NCBI GenBank assembly: GCA_902495835.1
Contig: CABUYS010000023.1
Span: forward strand, 1-16,474
Source: an uncultured Oscillospiraceae bacterium
GTDB lineage: Bacteria > Bacillota > Clostridia > Oscillospirales > Acutalibacteraceae
Direction of reading: 5' to 3'
Length of the DNA: 16,474 nucleotides
Positions 8,167 to 14,633 of the stretch are shown here, one piece after another. Position 1 is the first letter of the stretch. Each line of letters begins with the position of its first letter. The translations under genes were made by a program, and so were the position numbers. A model generated the notes under the pieces. That model saw only the letters and a program-made list of their open reading frames with translations. It was not told where the DNA came from and made no database searches.

Positions 8167-10413
8167 TTATTGCAAAGTAAGTTGTTCGCAAGTTATTTCT
8201 TCGCTTAGTGGAATCTTTCCACCTGCAGGAATATTTCTAGCTCTGTAAATTTTTTCTTCAGTAAATGTTCCCGTAACATATTTTTCTGCTTTTATGAGTT
8301 TATGGCCTTTCTTTTGCTTCATAACGGAAACGCCTTGGGTATTTTTTGATTGCTTTAAATTTATCATAGATGAATTGAAAATCAAAATTTTTCCTGAAGA
8401 TGAAGTAAGAATAAAATCTTGGTCGTTTGTCACATAAAAAGCTCCTATAATATCCTCTTTATCGCTGTAAGCTTTTATGAGCTTTTTACGATTTGTTTTT
8501 GTAAAATATGCTTTCATTTCGACTTTGGAAACTTTTCCGCTGCAAAAGAAAAACAACATAAATCCCGAATAATCGTTTGTAACTGCCATATAAACAACTT
8601 TTTCATTCTTATCAAAAGAAAGAGAAGCAGGAATATATTCTCCCATAGCACTTGCTTTTGTATCCGAAAAAGTATAACCTTTCGCTTTGTAAACTTGGCA
8701 TTTATCGGTAAAAAACAATAAATCGGAATGATTTTCTCCTGAAATTTCTTGTGTAATTTCGTCATCACTTTTTAATTTTTGTTCAGAATTCATTTTAAGG
8801 GATTGAGGGGTAATTTTCTTAAAATATCCCTCTTTTGTGAGGAAAAATTTCACAGGATAATCAGGAATAACTTCTTGAGCATCGTATTCTTGTGTGTCTT
8901 CGGGATATATCAAAAGACTTTTTCTCGGTTTTCCATACTGTTTTGAAACTTCACTGAGCTCTTTAATTATTATTCCGTAAACTTTATTTTTATCTGAAAG
9001 AATACTTTCAAGTTCCTCTATTTCTTTAACGAGAATATCTGTTTCATTAGTCCTTTTTAAAATATATTCGCGGTTCAAATGACGAAGCTTTATTTCCGAT
9101 ACGCTTTCGGCTTGAATTTCATCTATTGAAAAACCTTTCATAAGATTCGGAACAACCATGGATTCTTCTTCGGTTTTTCTGATAATGTCAATTGCTTTAT
9201 CTATATCAAGCAAAATTTTTGCAAGACCTCTTAAAATATGAAGTTTGGATTTCTTTTTTTCCAAATCAAAATTTGTTCTTCTTCTTATGCATTCTTCTCT
9301 GAATGCCAGCCATTCTTCAAGTATTTCCCTTACTCCCATAACTTTTGGAGTTTTACCGACCAAAATATTAAAATTGCAGGAAAAAGTATCTTCAAGAGGA
9401 GTCAGCTTAAAAAGTTTAGCCATTAATTTATCAGGGTCAATGCCTCGTTTAAGGTCAATCGTAATTTTAAGTCCGTCAAGACCCGTTTCATCTCGAATAT
9501 CCGAAATCTCGCGAATTTTTCCCAATTTAACAAGTTCCGCTATTTTTTCAATTATAACTTCGCTAGTTGTAGTGGGAGGAATGTTTATTATATCTATACA
9601 ATTGTATTTTTTGTCGTACCGATAACGAGAGCGTACTTTTATTCCGCCTCGTCCCGTTTTGTAGATGGTTTCTATTTTTTCTTTATCGTATATTATTTCC
9701 CCCGCACCCGGAAAATCCGGAGCTATTAAAGTTTCGGAAATATCACATTCGTGATTTTTTATATAAGCAATAGCAGTATCGCAAACTTCTTTAAGATTAA
9801 AAGGACAAATCGAGCTTGCCATTCCTACCGCTATTCCTGTGTTTGAATTTACGAGAACCGATGGAAAAGTACAAGGCAGCAGTGAAGGTTCTTCAAGAGT
9901 ATTGTCATAATTCGGAACAAAGTCCACTGTATCTTTGTCTATATCTTTAAAGAGTTCTTTGCAAATGGCTTCAAGTTTTGCTTCGGTGTATCTCGAAGCA
10001 GCACACGCCATATCACGTGAATAAAATTTTCCGAAATTTCCTTTAGAATCAACATAAGGGTACAAAAGTGCTTCATATCCGCGGCTCATACGAACCATTG
10101 TGTCGTAAATTGCACTGTCTCCGTGAGGATTGAGCTTCATGGTTTGACCCACTATATTAGCAGATTTTGTTCTGTTGCTTCCAAGCAAACCCATTTTATA
10201 CATGGTAAAAAGAAGTTTTCTGTGAGACGGTTTAAATCCGTCAATTTCAGGAATCGCACGTGACATTATTACACTCATCGCATACGGCATATAGTTTTTT
10301 TCCAATGTTTCCGCTATTTTTTCCTCAATAACTTCTCCCGCGTTATATATAAATCCGTTGACGTTAGAATTTTGTTTATTTGAGCTTTCTTTAATTCTTT
10401 TTTTAGATGCCAC
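8167..10413 (-). CDS. parC: Type IIA DNA topoisomerase subunit A, ParC/GyrA-like
   Basis: This is the breakage-reunion subunit of a type II topoisomerase, 748 residues. The winged-helix region holds NPHGDSAIYDTMVRM (95-109) and the catalytic R141-Y142 pair in AASRYTEAK. Conserved S100 and D104 occupy the two main quinolone-resistance positions and are of the drug-sensitive type. Tower and coiled-coil segments follow to about residue 490. The C-terminal domain is short and no QRRGGKG-type GyrA box is seen, which argues for a topoisomerase IV-like decatenase or relaxase rather than a canonical gyrase. The start is GTG at 10411-10413 behind a run of six G bases that overlaps the end of parE. It is 13 bp after the partner subunit and 13 bp before deoB. 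The name parC is tentative: clostridial members of this divergent group are often labelled gyrase/topoisomerase IV. Confidence 0.9.
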   Translation of the reverse strand: MASKKRIKESSNKQNSNVNGFIYNAGEVIEEKIAETLEKNYMPYAMSVIMSRAIPEIDGFKPSHRKLLFTMYKMGLLGSNRTKSANIVGQTMKLNPHGDSAIYDTMVRMSRGYEALLYPYVDSKGNFGKFYSRDMACAASRYTEAKLEAICKELFKDIDKDTVDFVPNYDNTLEEPSLLPCTFPSVLVNSNTGIAVGMASSICPFNLKEVCDTAIAYIKNHECDISETLIAPDFPGAGEIIYDKEKIETIYKTGRGGIKVRSRYRYDKKYNCIDIINIPPTTTSEVIIEKIAELVKLGKIREISDIRDETGLDGLKITIDLKRGIDPDKLMAKLFKLTPLEDTFSCNFNILVGKTPKVMGVREILEEWLAFREECIRRRTNFDLEKKKSKLHILRGLAKILLDIDKAIDIIRKTEEESMVVPNLMKGFSIDEIQAESVSEIKLRHLNREYILKRTNETDILVKEIEELESILSDKNKVYGIIIKELSEVSKQYGKPRKSLLIYPEDTQEYDAQEVIPDYPVKFFLTKEGYFKKITPQSLKMNSEQKLKSDDEITQEISGENHSDLLFFTDKCQVYKAKGYTFSDTKASAMGEYIPASLSFDKNEKVVYMAVTNDYSGFMLFFFCSGKVSKVEMKAYFTKTNRKKLIKAYSDKEDIIGAFYVTNDQDFILTSSSGKILIFNSSMINLKQSKNTQGVSVMKQKKGHKLIKAEKYVTGTFTEEKIYRARNIPAGGKIPLSEEITCEQLTLQ

Positions 10414-10426
10414 AGTAATCTCCCCC

Positions 10427-12409
10427 CTAACTTACATCCAAATTATCAACGTAGCGATAACCGTTTTCTATTATATATTCTTTTCTTCCCGAAAGATCAT
10501 CACCGAGAAGAATATCAAACATTTCCGAAGTCTTGCGAGCGTCTTCGGGCATAACTTTTATAAGTCTTCGCGAATTAGGATTCATTGTTGTAAAATTCAT
10601 CATATCAGGTTCGTTTTCTCCCAAACCTTTTGAACGCTGGATTGTGTATTTTTCCGCTCCGATTTTTTTAATAAATTCATCTTTTTCGGATTCGTTATAA
10701 GCAAAATAAGTTTCGCTTTTAGTATTTATTTCATATAAAGGCGACTCGGCAATAAAAACTTTATGTGCTTCTATAAGTTTTGGTGTAAGTCTATAAAGCA
10801 TTGTAAGAAGAAGCGTCCTTATCTGAAATCCGTCAACATCTGCATCGGTGCAAATGATAATTTTATTCCATTTAAGAGCATTTATATTAAAAGAGGACAA
10901 ATCTTTGGCTGTTTTTGAAGTCCTGACTTCAACTCCGCATCCAAGAACTCTTATAAGATCCGTTATAATCTCGCTCTTAAATATACGATTATAGTCAGCT
11001 TTAAGACAGTTAAGTATCTTGCCTCTTATCGGTATAATTGCTTGAAAATCCGGGTTTCTTGCCTGTTTACAAGCTCCTAAAGCCGAATCGCCTTCTACGA
11101 TAAACAACTCTCGTACATTTATGTCTTTACTTCTGCAATCAACAAATTTTGCAACTCTGCTAGCCATATCCATGCTATTTGTAAGCTTTTTCTTTAGGTT
11201 AAGCCTAGTTTTTTCGGCATCTTCTCTGCTGCGTTTATTAATAAGCACTTGGTTACATATTTTATCAGCGTCGTTTGGGTTTTCAATAAAGTATATTTCC
11301 AAATTCTTTTTAAGCATTTCTGTAATGGCTTCTTGAATTCCCTTATTGGTTATTGATTTTTTGGTCTGATTTTCATAAGAAGTCATAGTAGAAAATGAAG
11401 AAATAATAACCGTTAGAGAATCTTCTATATCCGAAAAACTTATTTTACTTTCGTTTTTGGTATATTTTCCGCTATGCTTTAAATAAGAATCTATCTGGGA
11501 AGTAAATGCACTTCTGACAGCTCTTTCGGGAGCTCCGCCGTGCTCAAGAAAACTCGAATTGTGATAATATTCAGCAGTATGAAATTTATTTGAAAAAGAA
11601 ATTGCAACTTCAGCTTTCAATTTGTAATAAGGTTTATCTTCCCTGTCTCTAACTTTTGTCTCTAAATTCCAAGTCTGTATCGGAGTTAAAGATTCATCTT
11701 GAAGAAGTTCCGAAGCATAATCCGTTATTCCATTTTGATAAATAAACTCTTTTTCCGTAAATTCCAAATTATCGTTTTGGTATCTTAGCAAAAACTTGAT
11801 TCCCGAATTTACCACGGCCTGACGCTTTAAAACATCTGCAAAATATTCATATGGTATATCTATATCCGTAAAAACAGACAAATCCGGTTTCCATTTTATT
11901 TTTGAACCGGTGTCTTTACGACTGTACGGCTCTTTGTGAAGACCGCCGATATTTTCGCCTTTTTCAAAATGAAGAGTATAAATAAATCCGTCACGTTTTA
12001 TCTCAACATCCATGTACTCTGAAGCGTACTGAGTTGAACAAAGTCCGAGTCCGTTCAAGCCAAGCGAATATTCATAGTTTTGCTGATTTACATTATTATA
12101 TTTTCCGCCTGCGTAAAGTTCGCAAAAAAGAAGCTCCCAGTTAAACTTTTCTTCTTTAGAATTATAGTCAACCGGGATTCCCCGCCCTTTATCTTCTATT
12201 TGTACGGAATTATCTTTATACCTAGTTACTTTTATAACATTTCCGTGACCTTCTCTTGCCTCGTCTATTGAGTTAGAAAGTATTTCAAAAACCGAGTGCT
12301 CGCATCCCTCTATTCCGTCGGAACCAAAAATAACTCCCGGTCTTTTTCTTACTCTGTCGGCACCTTTTAGAGAAGATATACTTTCATTATTATATTTATT
12401 TTTAGCCAA
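10427..12409 (-). CDS. parE: Type IIA DNA topoisomerase subunit B, ParE/GyrB-like
   Basis: This is the ATPase/Toprim subunit that partners the ParC-like protein, 660 residues. The GHKL ATPase core shows FEILSNSIDEA with E42 and N46, IEDKGRGIP with D73, the ATP-lid glycines in LGLNGLGL (117-124) and the transducer lysine in QTK (K350). The Toprim domain shows VEGDSALG (E439) and CTDADVDG (D522, D524, D526), which bind magnesium, and the C-terminal QRSKGLGE (591-598) is conserved. Where most GyrB/ParE proteins read DGSHIRTLLL, this one reads DGFQIRTLLL. The start is TTG at 12407-12409, with GGGAGA about 8 bases upstream. It is the first gene of the minus-strand run, 57 bases downstream of a strong promoter. 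The long divergent spacer after the GHKL motifs fits a second, clostridial-type enzyme rather than housekeeping GyrB. Confidence 0.9.
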   Translation of the reverse strand: MAKNKYNNESISSLKGADRVRKRPGVIFGSDGIEGCEHSVFEILSNSIDEAREGHGNVIKVTRYKDNSVQIEDKGRGIPVDYNSKEEKFNWELLFCELYAGGKYNNVNQQNYEYSLGLNGLGLCSTQYASEYMDVEIKRDGFIYTLHFEKGENIGGLHKEPYSRKDTGSKIKWKPDLSVFTDIDIPYEYFADVLKRQAVVNSGIKFLLRYQNDNLEFTEKEFIYQNGITDYASELLQDESLTPIQTWNLETKVRDREDKPYYKLKAEVAISFSNKFHTAEYYHNSSFLEHGGAPERAVRSAFTSQIDSYLKHSGKYTKNESKISFSDIEDSLTVIISSFSTMTSYENQTKKSITNKGIQEAITEMLKKNLEIYFIENPNDADKICNQVLINKRSREDAEKTRLNLKKKLTNSMDMASRVAKFVDCRSKDINVRELFIVEGDSALGACKQARNPDFQAIIPIRGKILNCLKADYNRIFKSEIITDLIRVLGCGVEVRTSKTAKDLSSFNINALKWNKIIICTDADVDGFQIRTLLLTMLYRLTPKLIEAHKVFIAESPLYEINTKSETYFAYNESEKDEFIKKIGAEKYTIQRSKGLGENEPDMMNFTTMNPNSRRLIKVMPEDARKTSEMFDILLGDDLSGRKEYIIENGYRYVDNLDVS

Positions 12410-12465
12410 AATTATATCTCCCTTTGTATTTACAAATTTATTTCAAAGTTAAAAAACATAAAAAC

Positions 12466-12494
12466 ATTATACATCACAAAAAACAAAGGGTCAA
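12466..12494 (-). promoter_or_regulatory. Sigma-A promoter of the parE-parC(-deoB) unit
   Basis: On the minus strand TTGACC (12489-12494) is followed after exactly 17 bases by a perfect TATAAT (12466-12471). Transcription would start near 12459 and give a leader of about 50 bases before the TTG start of the parE-like gene. Spacing and both boxes are close to consensus, so this is the best-supported minus-strand promoter in the window. Confidence 0.8.
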
Positions 12495-12589
12495 ACAGCT
12501 TTTATTTCCAAAATAAACATAATTATTTTTCAGACATTTTTGAATACATTTTTTGATTAAGTCAGCATTGCTTTGTCAGAGATCTGTTT

Positions 12590-12654
12590 GCTACATCTAA
12601 AATCTGTAGCTTCCTTTGTACAGGTTTTGATTTGTATTTTTAGTTTAAACTACA
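12590..12654. other. Noncoding region with overlapping alternative hairpins
   Basis: The 385-bp gap between parE and the first peptide gene (12410-12794) has no gene that I can support. Besides the two promoters, it contains three mutually exclusive stems around one element. GCTACA (12590-12595) pairs with TGTAGC (12605-12610). AAAATCTGTA (12599-12608) pairs with TACAGGTTTT (12619-12628) with one G-U pair. CTGTAG (12604-12609) pairs with CTACAG (12649-12654). The rest of the gap is plain AT-rich DNA. Whether any of this is transcribed is unknown: it lies upstream of both promoters that I can identify. It may be a small RNA, protein-binding sites, or chance. Confidence 0.3.
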
Positions 12655-12713
12655 GAGAATTTGATTTTATAATAAAAATCATTATTTTGTGAAATATTCA
12701 CATTAAATTTTAC

Positions 12714-12742
12714 TTGCATATCGGATTATAGTTCTATACGAT
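12714..12742 (+). promoter_or_regulatory. Candidate promoter of the tandem leader-peptide genes
   Basis: TTGCAT (12714-12719) and TACGAT (12737-12742) are separated by 17 bases, with two mismatches to consensus in each box. The predicted transcript would begin near 12750 and run into the ribosome binding site at 12783-12789. The -10 box lies inside a perfect inverted repeat, so the promoter may be repressed or activated by a DNA-binding protein. Confidence 0.5.
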
Positions 12743-12754
12743 ATAAGTATAGAA
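12732..12754. repeat. Perfect 8-bp inverted repeat over the -10 region (putative operator)
   Basis: TTCTATAC (12732-12739) and GTATAGAA (12747-12754) are exact reverse complements separated by seven bases. The repeat covers the candidate -10 box of the leader-peptide genes and would extend just past the transcription start. This is the size and placement of a dimeric repressor operator. It could instead form a small hairpin at the 5' end of the RNA if transcription starts further upstream. No similar copy was seen in front of the second peptide gene. Confidence 0.5.
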
Positions 12755-12774
12755 ATTAATGTCTTATAGTAAAT

Positions 12775-12978
12775 TTTATAATGAGGTGATTATTATGAAA
12801 AATAGCGAAGAAAAAATTAAGGAATTTTTCAGTAGTGAAGAAAACATCAAAAAGCTTATGAGCAATGAAGAATTCATGAACAAAATTTCAGACGGTGTAG
12901 TAGATGCAAAAACTTATCAATCTGAATTTAAAAAGTTGGGACTTGATTTAACCGATGAAGAAGCAGATCAAGCCGTGG
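12775..12978 (+). repeat. Direct repeat copy 1: ribosome binding site plus leader coding region
   Basis: This 204-bp segment matches 13479-13682 at 200 positions. It covers the ribosome binding site and the first 61 codons of the first peptide gene. Three of the four mismatches change an amino acid (N17/K, K19/R, D51/N). Similarity falls abruptly at 12979, still inside the gene, which suggests recent duplication or gene conversion confined to the leader. Confidence 0.9.
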
Positions 12979-13271
12979 GAATTACAAATAAACTTGTGGA
13001 TATTTCTCCTGAAAAACTAGAAGAAATCTCGCTTGAAAATATAGCAGCAGGCGGACATAATTATGGTGGCAAAACGGCTTGCCTTAGACTAATTGCGAGT
13101 TTATCAGGATTAGTCACTGCATTCGCCTCCATTGCCTGCAATGTTAAATCTAAAAAATATGAGAAAAGCGGTAATATGAAAAAAGCCTTGGAATATGCAA
13201 AAAAGAGTCGAAATTTAGGAATAGCATCAGCGAATATGCTTCCAGTATCGCTTCTGATGACAACATTTTAA
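12795..13271 (+). CDS. Nif11-like leader, double-glycine precursor-type protein, copy 1
   Basis: This predicted peptide precursor has 158 residues. Residues 1-87 form an acidic, helical leader resembling the Nif11-like leader family (FFSSEENIKKL, EEFMNKI, KLGLDLTDEEADQ), ending in SLENIAAGG, a typical double-glycine cleavage site. The remaining 71 residues hold a hydrophobic segment (about 95-116, ending SIACNVKS), a basic loop with KSGN at 124-127, and a second hydrophobic segment (about 141-156). Cysteines are C96 and C115. The ATG at 12795 is chosen because AGGTGAT sits 5-6 bases upstream and because the second copy shares it. A longer frame from 12759 lacks a ribosome binding site. A bacteriocin, RiPP or signalling precursor is likely, but no processing enzyme is nearby. 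The Nif11 resemblance was judged by eye. Confidence 0.75.
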   Translation: MKNSEEKIKEFFSSEENIKKLMSNEEFMNKISDGVVDAKTYQSEFKKLGLDLTDEEADQAVGITNKLVDISPEKLEEISLENIAAGGHNYGGKTACLRLIASLSGLVTAFASIACNVKSKKYEKSGNMKKALEYAKKSRNLGIASANMLPVSLLMTTF

Positions 13272-13462
13272 GGCTTAAATTCTTTAAGCACAGTGATACA
13301 TTAAGGATAATATCAACATGGGTGACATTAGCAGGATTTTCAGTAGCTGCACTGGAGTTACCCGTTGAACTTATAATTTCCATGGGCCCTTCTTTAACAG
13401 CAAAAACCTTCATAAGAGAATTTAATAAACCCTTTATAATTTTTCGTAATTTAGAAACTTAA
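13272..13462 (+). pseudogene. Frame-shifted C-terminal fragment of a third leader-peptide paralogue
   Basis: Just after the first peptide gene, the -1 frame stays open to a TAA at 13460-13462. It encodes a segment clearly related to the end of the second peptide: LAGFSVAALELP here against LVGLSVASLEFP there. Over 30 bases (13334-13363 against 13922-13951) 24 match, and five of the six differences are at third codon positions, so the segment evolved as coding sequence. It has no leader and no ribosome binding site of its own. It continues about 35 codons past LELP, longer than the second peptide's tail. The simplest reading is a remnant of a third copy whose leader was lost. A frameshift in copy 1 or recoding at its stop codon are alternatives. 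Confidence 0.55.
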
Positions 13463-13478
13463 AAAGAATCTATTTAAA

Positions 13479-13682
13479 TTTATAATGAGGTGATTATTAT
13501 GAAAAATAGCGAAGAAAAAATTAAGGAATTTTTCAGTAGTGAAGAAAAAATCAGAAAGCTTATGAGCAACGAAGAATTCATGAACAAAATTTCAGACGGT
13601 GTAGTAGATGCAAAAACTTATCAATCTGAATTTAAAAAGTTGGGACTTAATTTAACCGATGAAGAAGCAGATCAAGCCGTGG
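13479..13682 (+). repeat. Direct repeat copy 2: ribosome binding site plus leader coding region
   Basis: This is the second copy of the 204-bp repeat, offset by 704 bases from 12775-12978. It carries the same ribosome binding site and first 61 codons in front of a different core region. No promoter-like sequence is included in the repeat, so the second gene is probably transcribed from upstream. Confidence 0.9.
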
Positions 13683-13987
13683 AAATCACGAACAAACTTG
13701 TAACTACTCCTCCCGAGGAGCTAAAAGAAACCTCCCTCGAAAATGTTACCGGTGGTGGGATTAGTCAGAAAGCGGGTATTTCCATTTTGGGAACACTCGC
13801 TGCGGGAGGATTAGCCGGTGCTGCTGCTTCAATTGCATGTTATGTTAAATCCAGAAATATGAAGAAAAGCGGTAATACAGAAAAGGCTTCAAAATATAAG
13901 ACTATAAGTGCATTATTAGTGGGATTGTCCGTAGCTTCACTGGAATTTCCTACCCTCGTCGCAATTTGGGAGGCTTTTTGTGATTAA
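13499..13987 (+). CDS. Nif11-like leader, double-glycine precursor-type protein, copy 2
   Basis: This paralogue of the preceding peptide gene has 162 residues. Its first 60 residues differ from copy 1 at three positions only, and the leader ends in SLENVTGGG, so cleavage is predicted near residues 86-87. The 75-residue core is different: a glycine- and alanine-rich hydrophobic segment (about 93-116, including LAAGGLAGAAASIACYV), a basic loop with KSGN (123-126), and a second hydrophobic segment (about 136-157). It ends WEAFCD, with cysteines C114 and C161. SIAC-VKS and the KSGN loop are the parts of the core shared with copy 1. The start is the ATG at 13499 behind AGGTGAT, identical to copy 1. 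The glycine zipper-like helix and cationic loop suggest a membrane-active peptide. This is inference, and the target and export route are unknown. Confidence 0.75.
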   Translation: MKNSEEKIKEFFSSEEKIRKLMSNEEFMNKISDGVVDAKTYQSEFKKLGLNLTDEEADQAVEITNKLVTTPPEELKETSLENVTGGGISQKAGISILGTLAAGGLAGAAASIACYVKSRNMKKSGNTEKASKYKTISALLVGLSVASLEFPTLVAIWEAFCD

Positions 13988-14206
13988 CACAAAAAATTTG
14001 AAATTTTATGATTTAAATTTTGAAACTATTTATAGCAAAACCCGTCAAGCTTACTCAAATAATTAAAATCAAAAATAATGGCATATTTTAGAGTGTGCTT
14101 AACGATAATTTTCATATAGTTTTGTCTTATTTTTTGATATTAATATTCTTTATGTGTTATTTTTTATAAACAGACAGTTTTATTTTTAATTTACAAAATT
14201 ATATTT
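13988..14206. other. AT-rich gap after the second peptide gene, no gene seen
   Basis: About 220 bases lie between the second peptide stop codon and the terminator at 14207. I see no ORF with a ribosome binding site and no clear hairpin. It is probably a long 3' untranslated region of the peptide transcript, or decayed sequence like the fragment at 13272. Confidence 0.4.
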
Positions 14207-14251
14207 ACCGCTCGAACTTCTAAAACTCATTCAGTAGTCGAGTGGTTTTTT
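14207..14251 (+). terminator. Intrinsic terminator for the plus-strand peptide unit
   Basis: ACCGCTCGA (14207-14215) pairs with TCGAGTGGT (14238-14246), nine pairs with one G-U, around a 22-base loop, and a T-run follows at 14245-14251. The orientation fits termination of the peptide transcript coming from the left. Confidence 0.7.
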
Positions 14252-14256
14252 ATACA

Positions 14257-14288
14257 TAAAAAACAATCTCTCTGAAATCAGAGAGATT
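14257..14288 (-). terminator. Intrinsic terminator for azlC-azlD
   Basis: AATCTCTCTG (14265-14274) and CAGAGAGATT (14279-14288) form a perfect 10-bp stem with a four-base loop. Read on the minus strand the stem is followed by a T-run (the A-rich stretch at 14257-14263). It lies about 20 bases after the azlD stop codon and ends that operon, almost touching the plus-strand terminator. Confidence 0.85.
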
Positions 14289-14309
14289 TAAAAACAAGCA
14301 TTATATTAT

Positions 14310-14633
14310 TTATTTGGCCATCATTCTCATAATTTGTTCAACTATAAATACAACAGCACTCGATGAAAGTGTAACGACTATTAAACTTTGACCGAAATAC
14401 GCAATAGCTATAGCTGCAATCGCTCCTATCGTTGCTGAAACAACGCTTGAGGTTGATTTGAAAACCTCAGGGAATGTCATAGAAGTAAGAACCGCATAAG
14501 GAATATATGCCAAAAAGGAGTTTAAAAACTTATTTTTGATTTTGCTTTTAAAAAACAGTAACGGAACAACTCTGAACATCATCATTACTGCTGCCATACC
14601 GAAAATGGCATATAAAAATTGTTGACTACTCAT
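14310..14633 (-). CDS. azlD: AzlD-family branched-chain amino acid export subunit
   Basis: This is the small membrane partner of AzlC, 107 residues with about four hydrophobic helices, as usual for the AzlD family (PF05437). The FRVVPLLFFKSKIKNKFLN block near residues 20-38 and AYIPYAVLTSM just after it are typical. Together AzlC and AzlD are known to export branched-chain amino acids or their analogues in Bacillus and related bacteria. Its ATG (14631-14633) overlaps the azlC stop codon by 8 bp (ATGAGTAG), so translation is coupled and the two subunits are probably made in fixed ratio. A strong terminator follows within about 20 bases. The actual substrate in this organism is not shown by the sequence. 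Confidence 0.93.
   Translation of the reverse strand: MSSQQFLYAIFGMAAVMMMFRVVPLLFFKSKIKNKFLNSFLAYIPYAVLTSMTFPEVFKSTSSVVSATIGAIAAIAIAYFGQSLIVVTLSSSAVVFIVEQIMRMMAK

Noticed and set aside
10102..10116. Quinolone-resistance mutation in the ParC-like protein
   Set aside because: The key positions are Ser100 and Asp104, the usual drug-sensitive residues, so no resistance is indicated by this site.
13262..13275. Programmed -1 frameshift at the end of the first peptide gene
   Set aside because: Slipping at ACATTTTAAGG would join the frames, but there is no canonical slippery heptamer and no clear downstream stem. A remnant of a third copy explains the fragment more simply.
13150..13413. An 87-codon minus-strand frame antisense to the peptide gene and fragment
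   Set aside because: It has no ribosome binding site, and its sequence is the antisense of the plus-strand coding segments, which have clear homology to each other. It is a shadow.
12410..14309. CRISPR array or insertion sequence around the duplicated segments
   Set aside because: The repeat is a two-copy coding leader, with no spacer periodicity, no transposase and no terminal inverted repeats.
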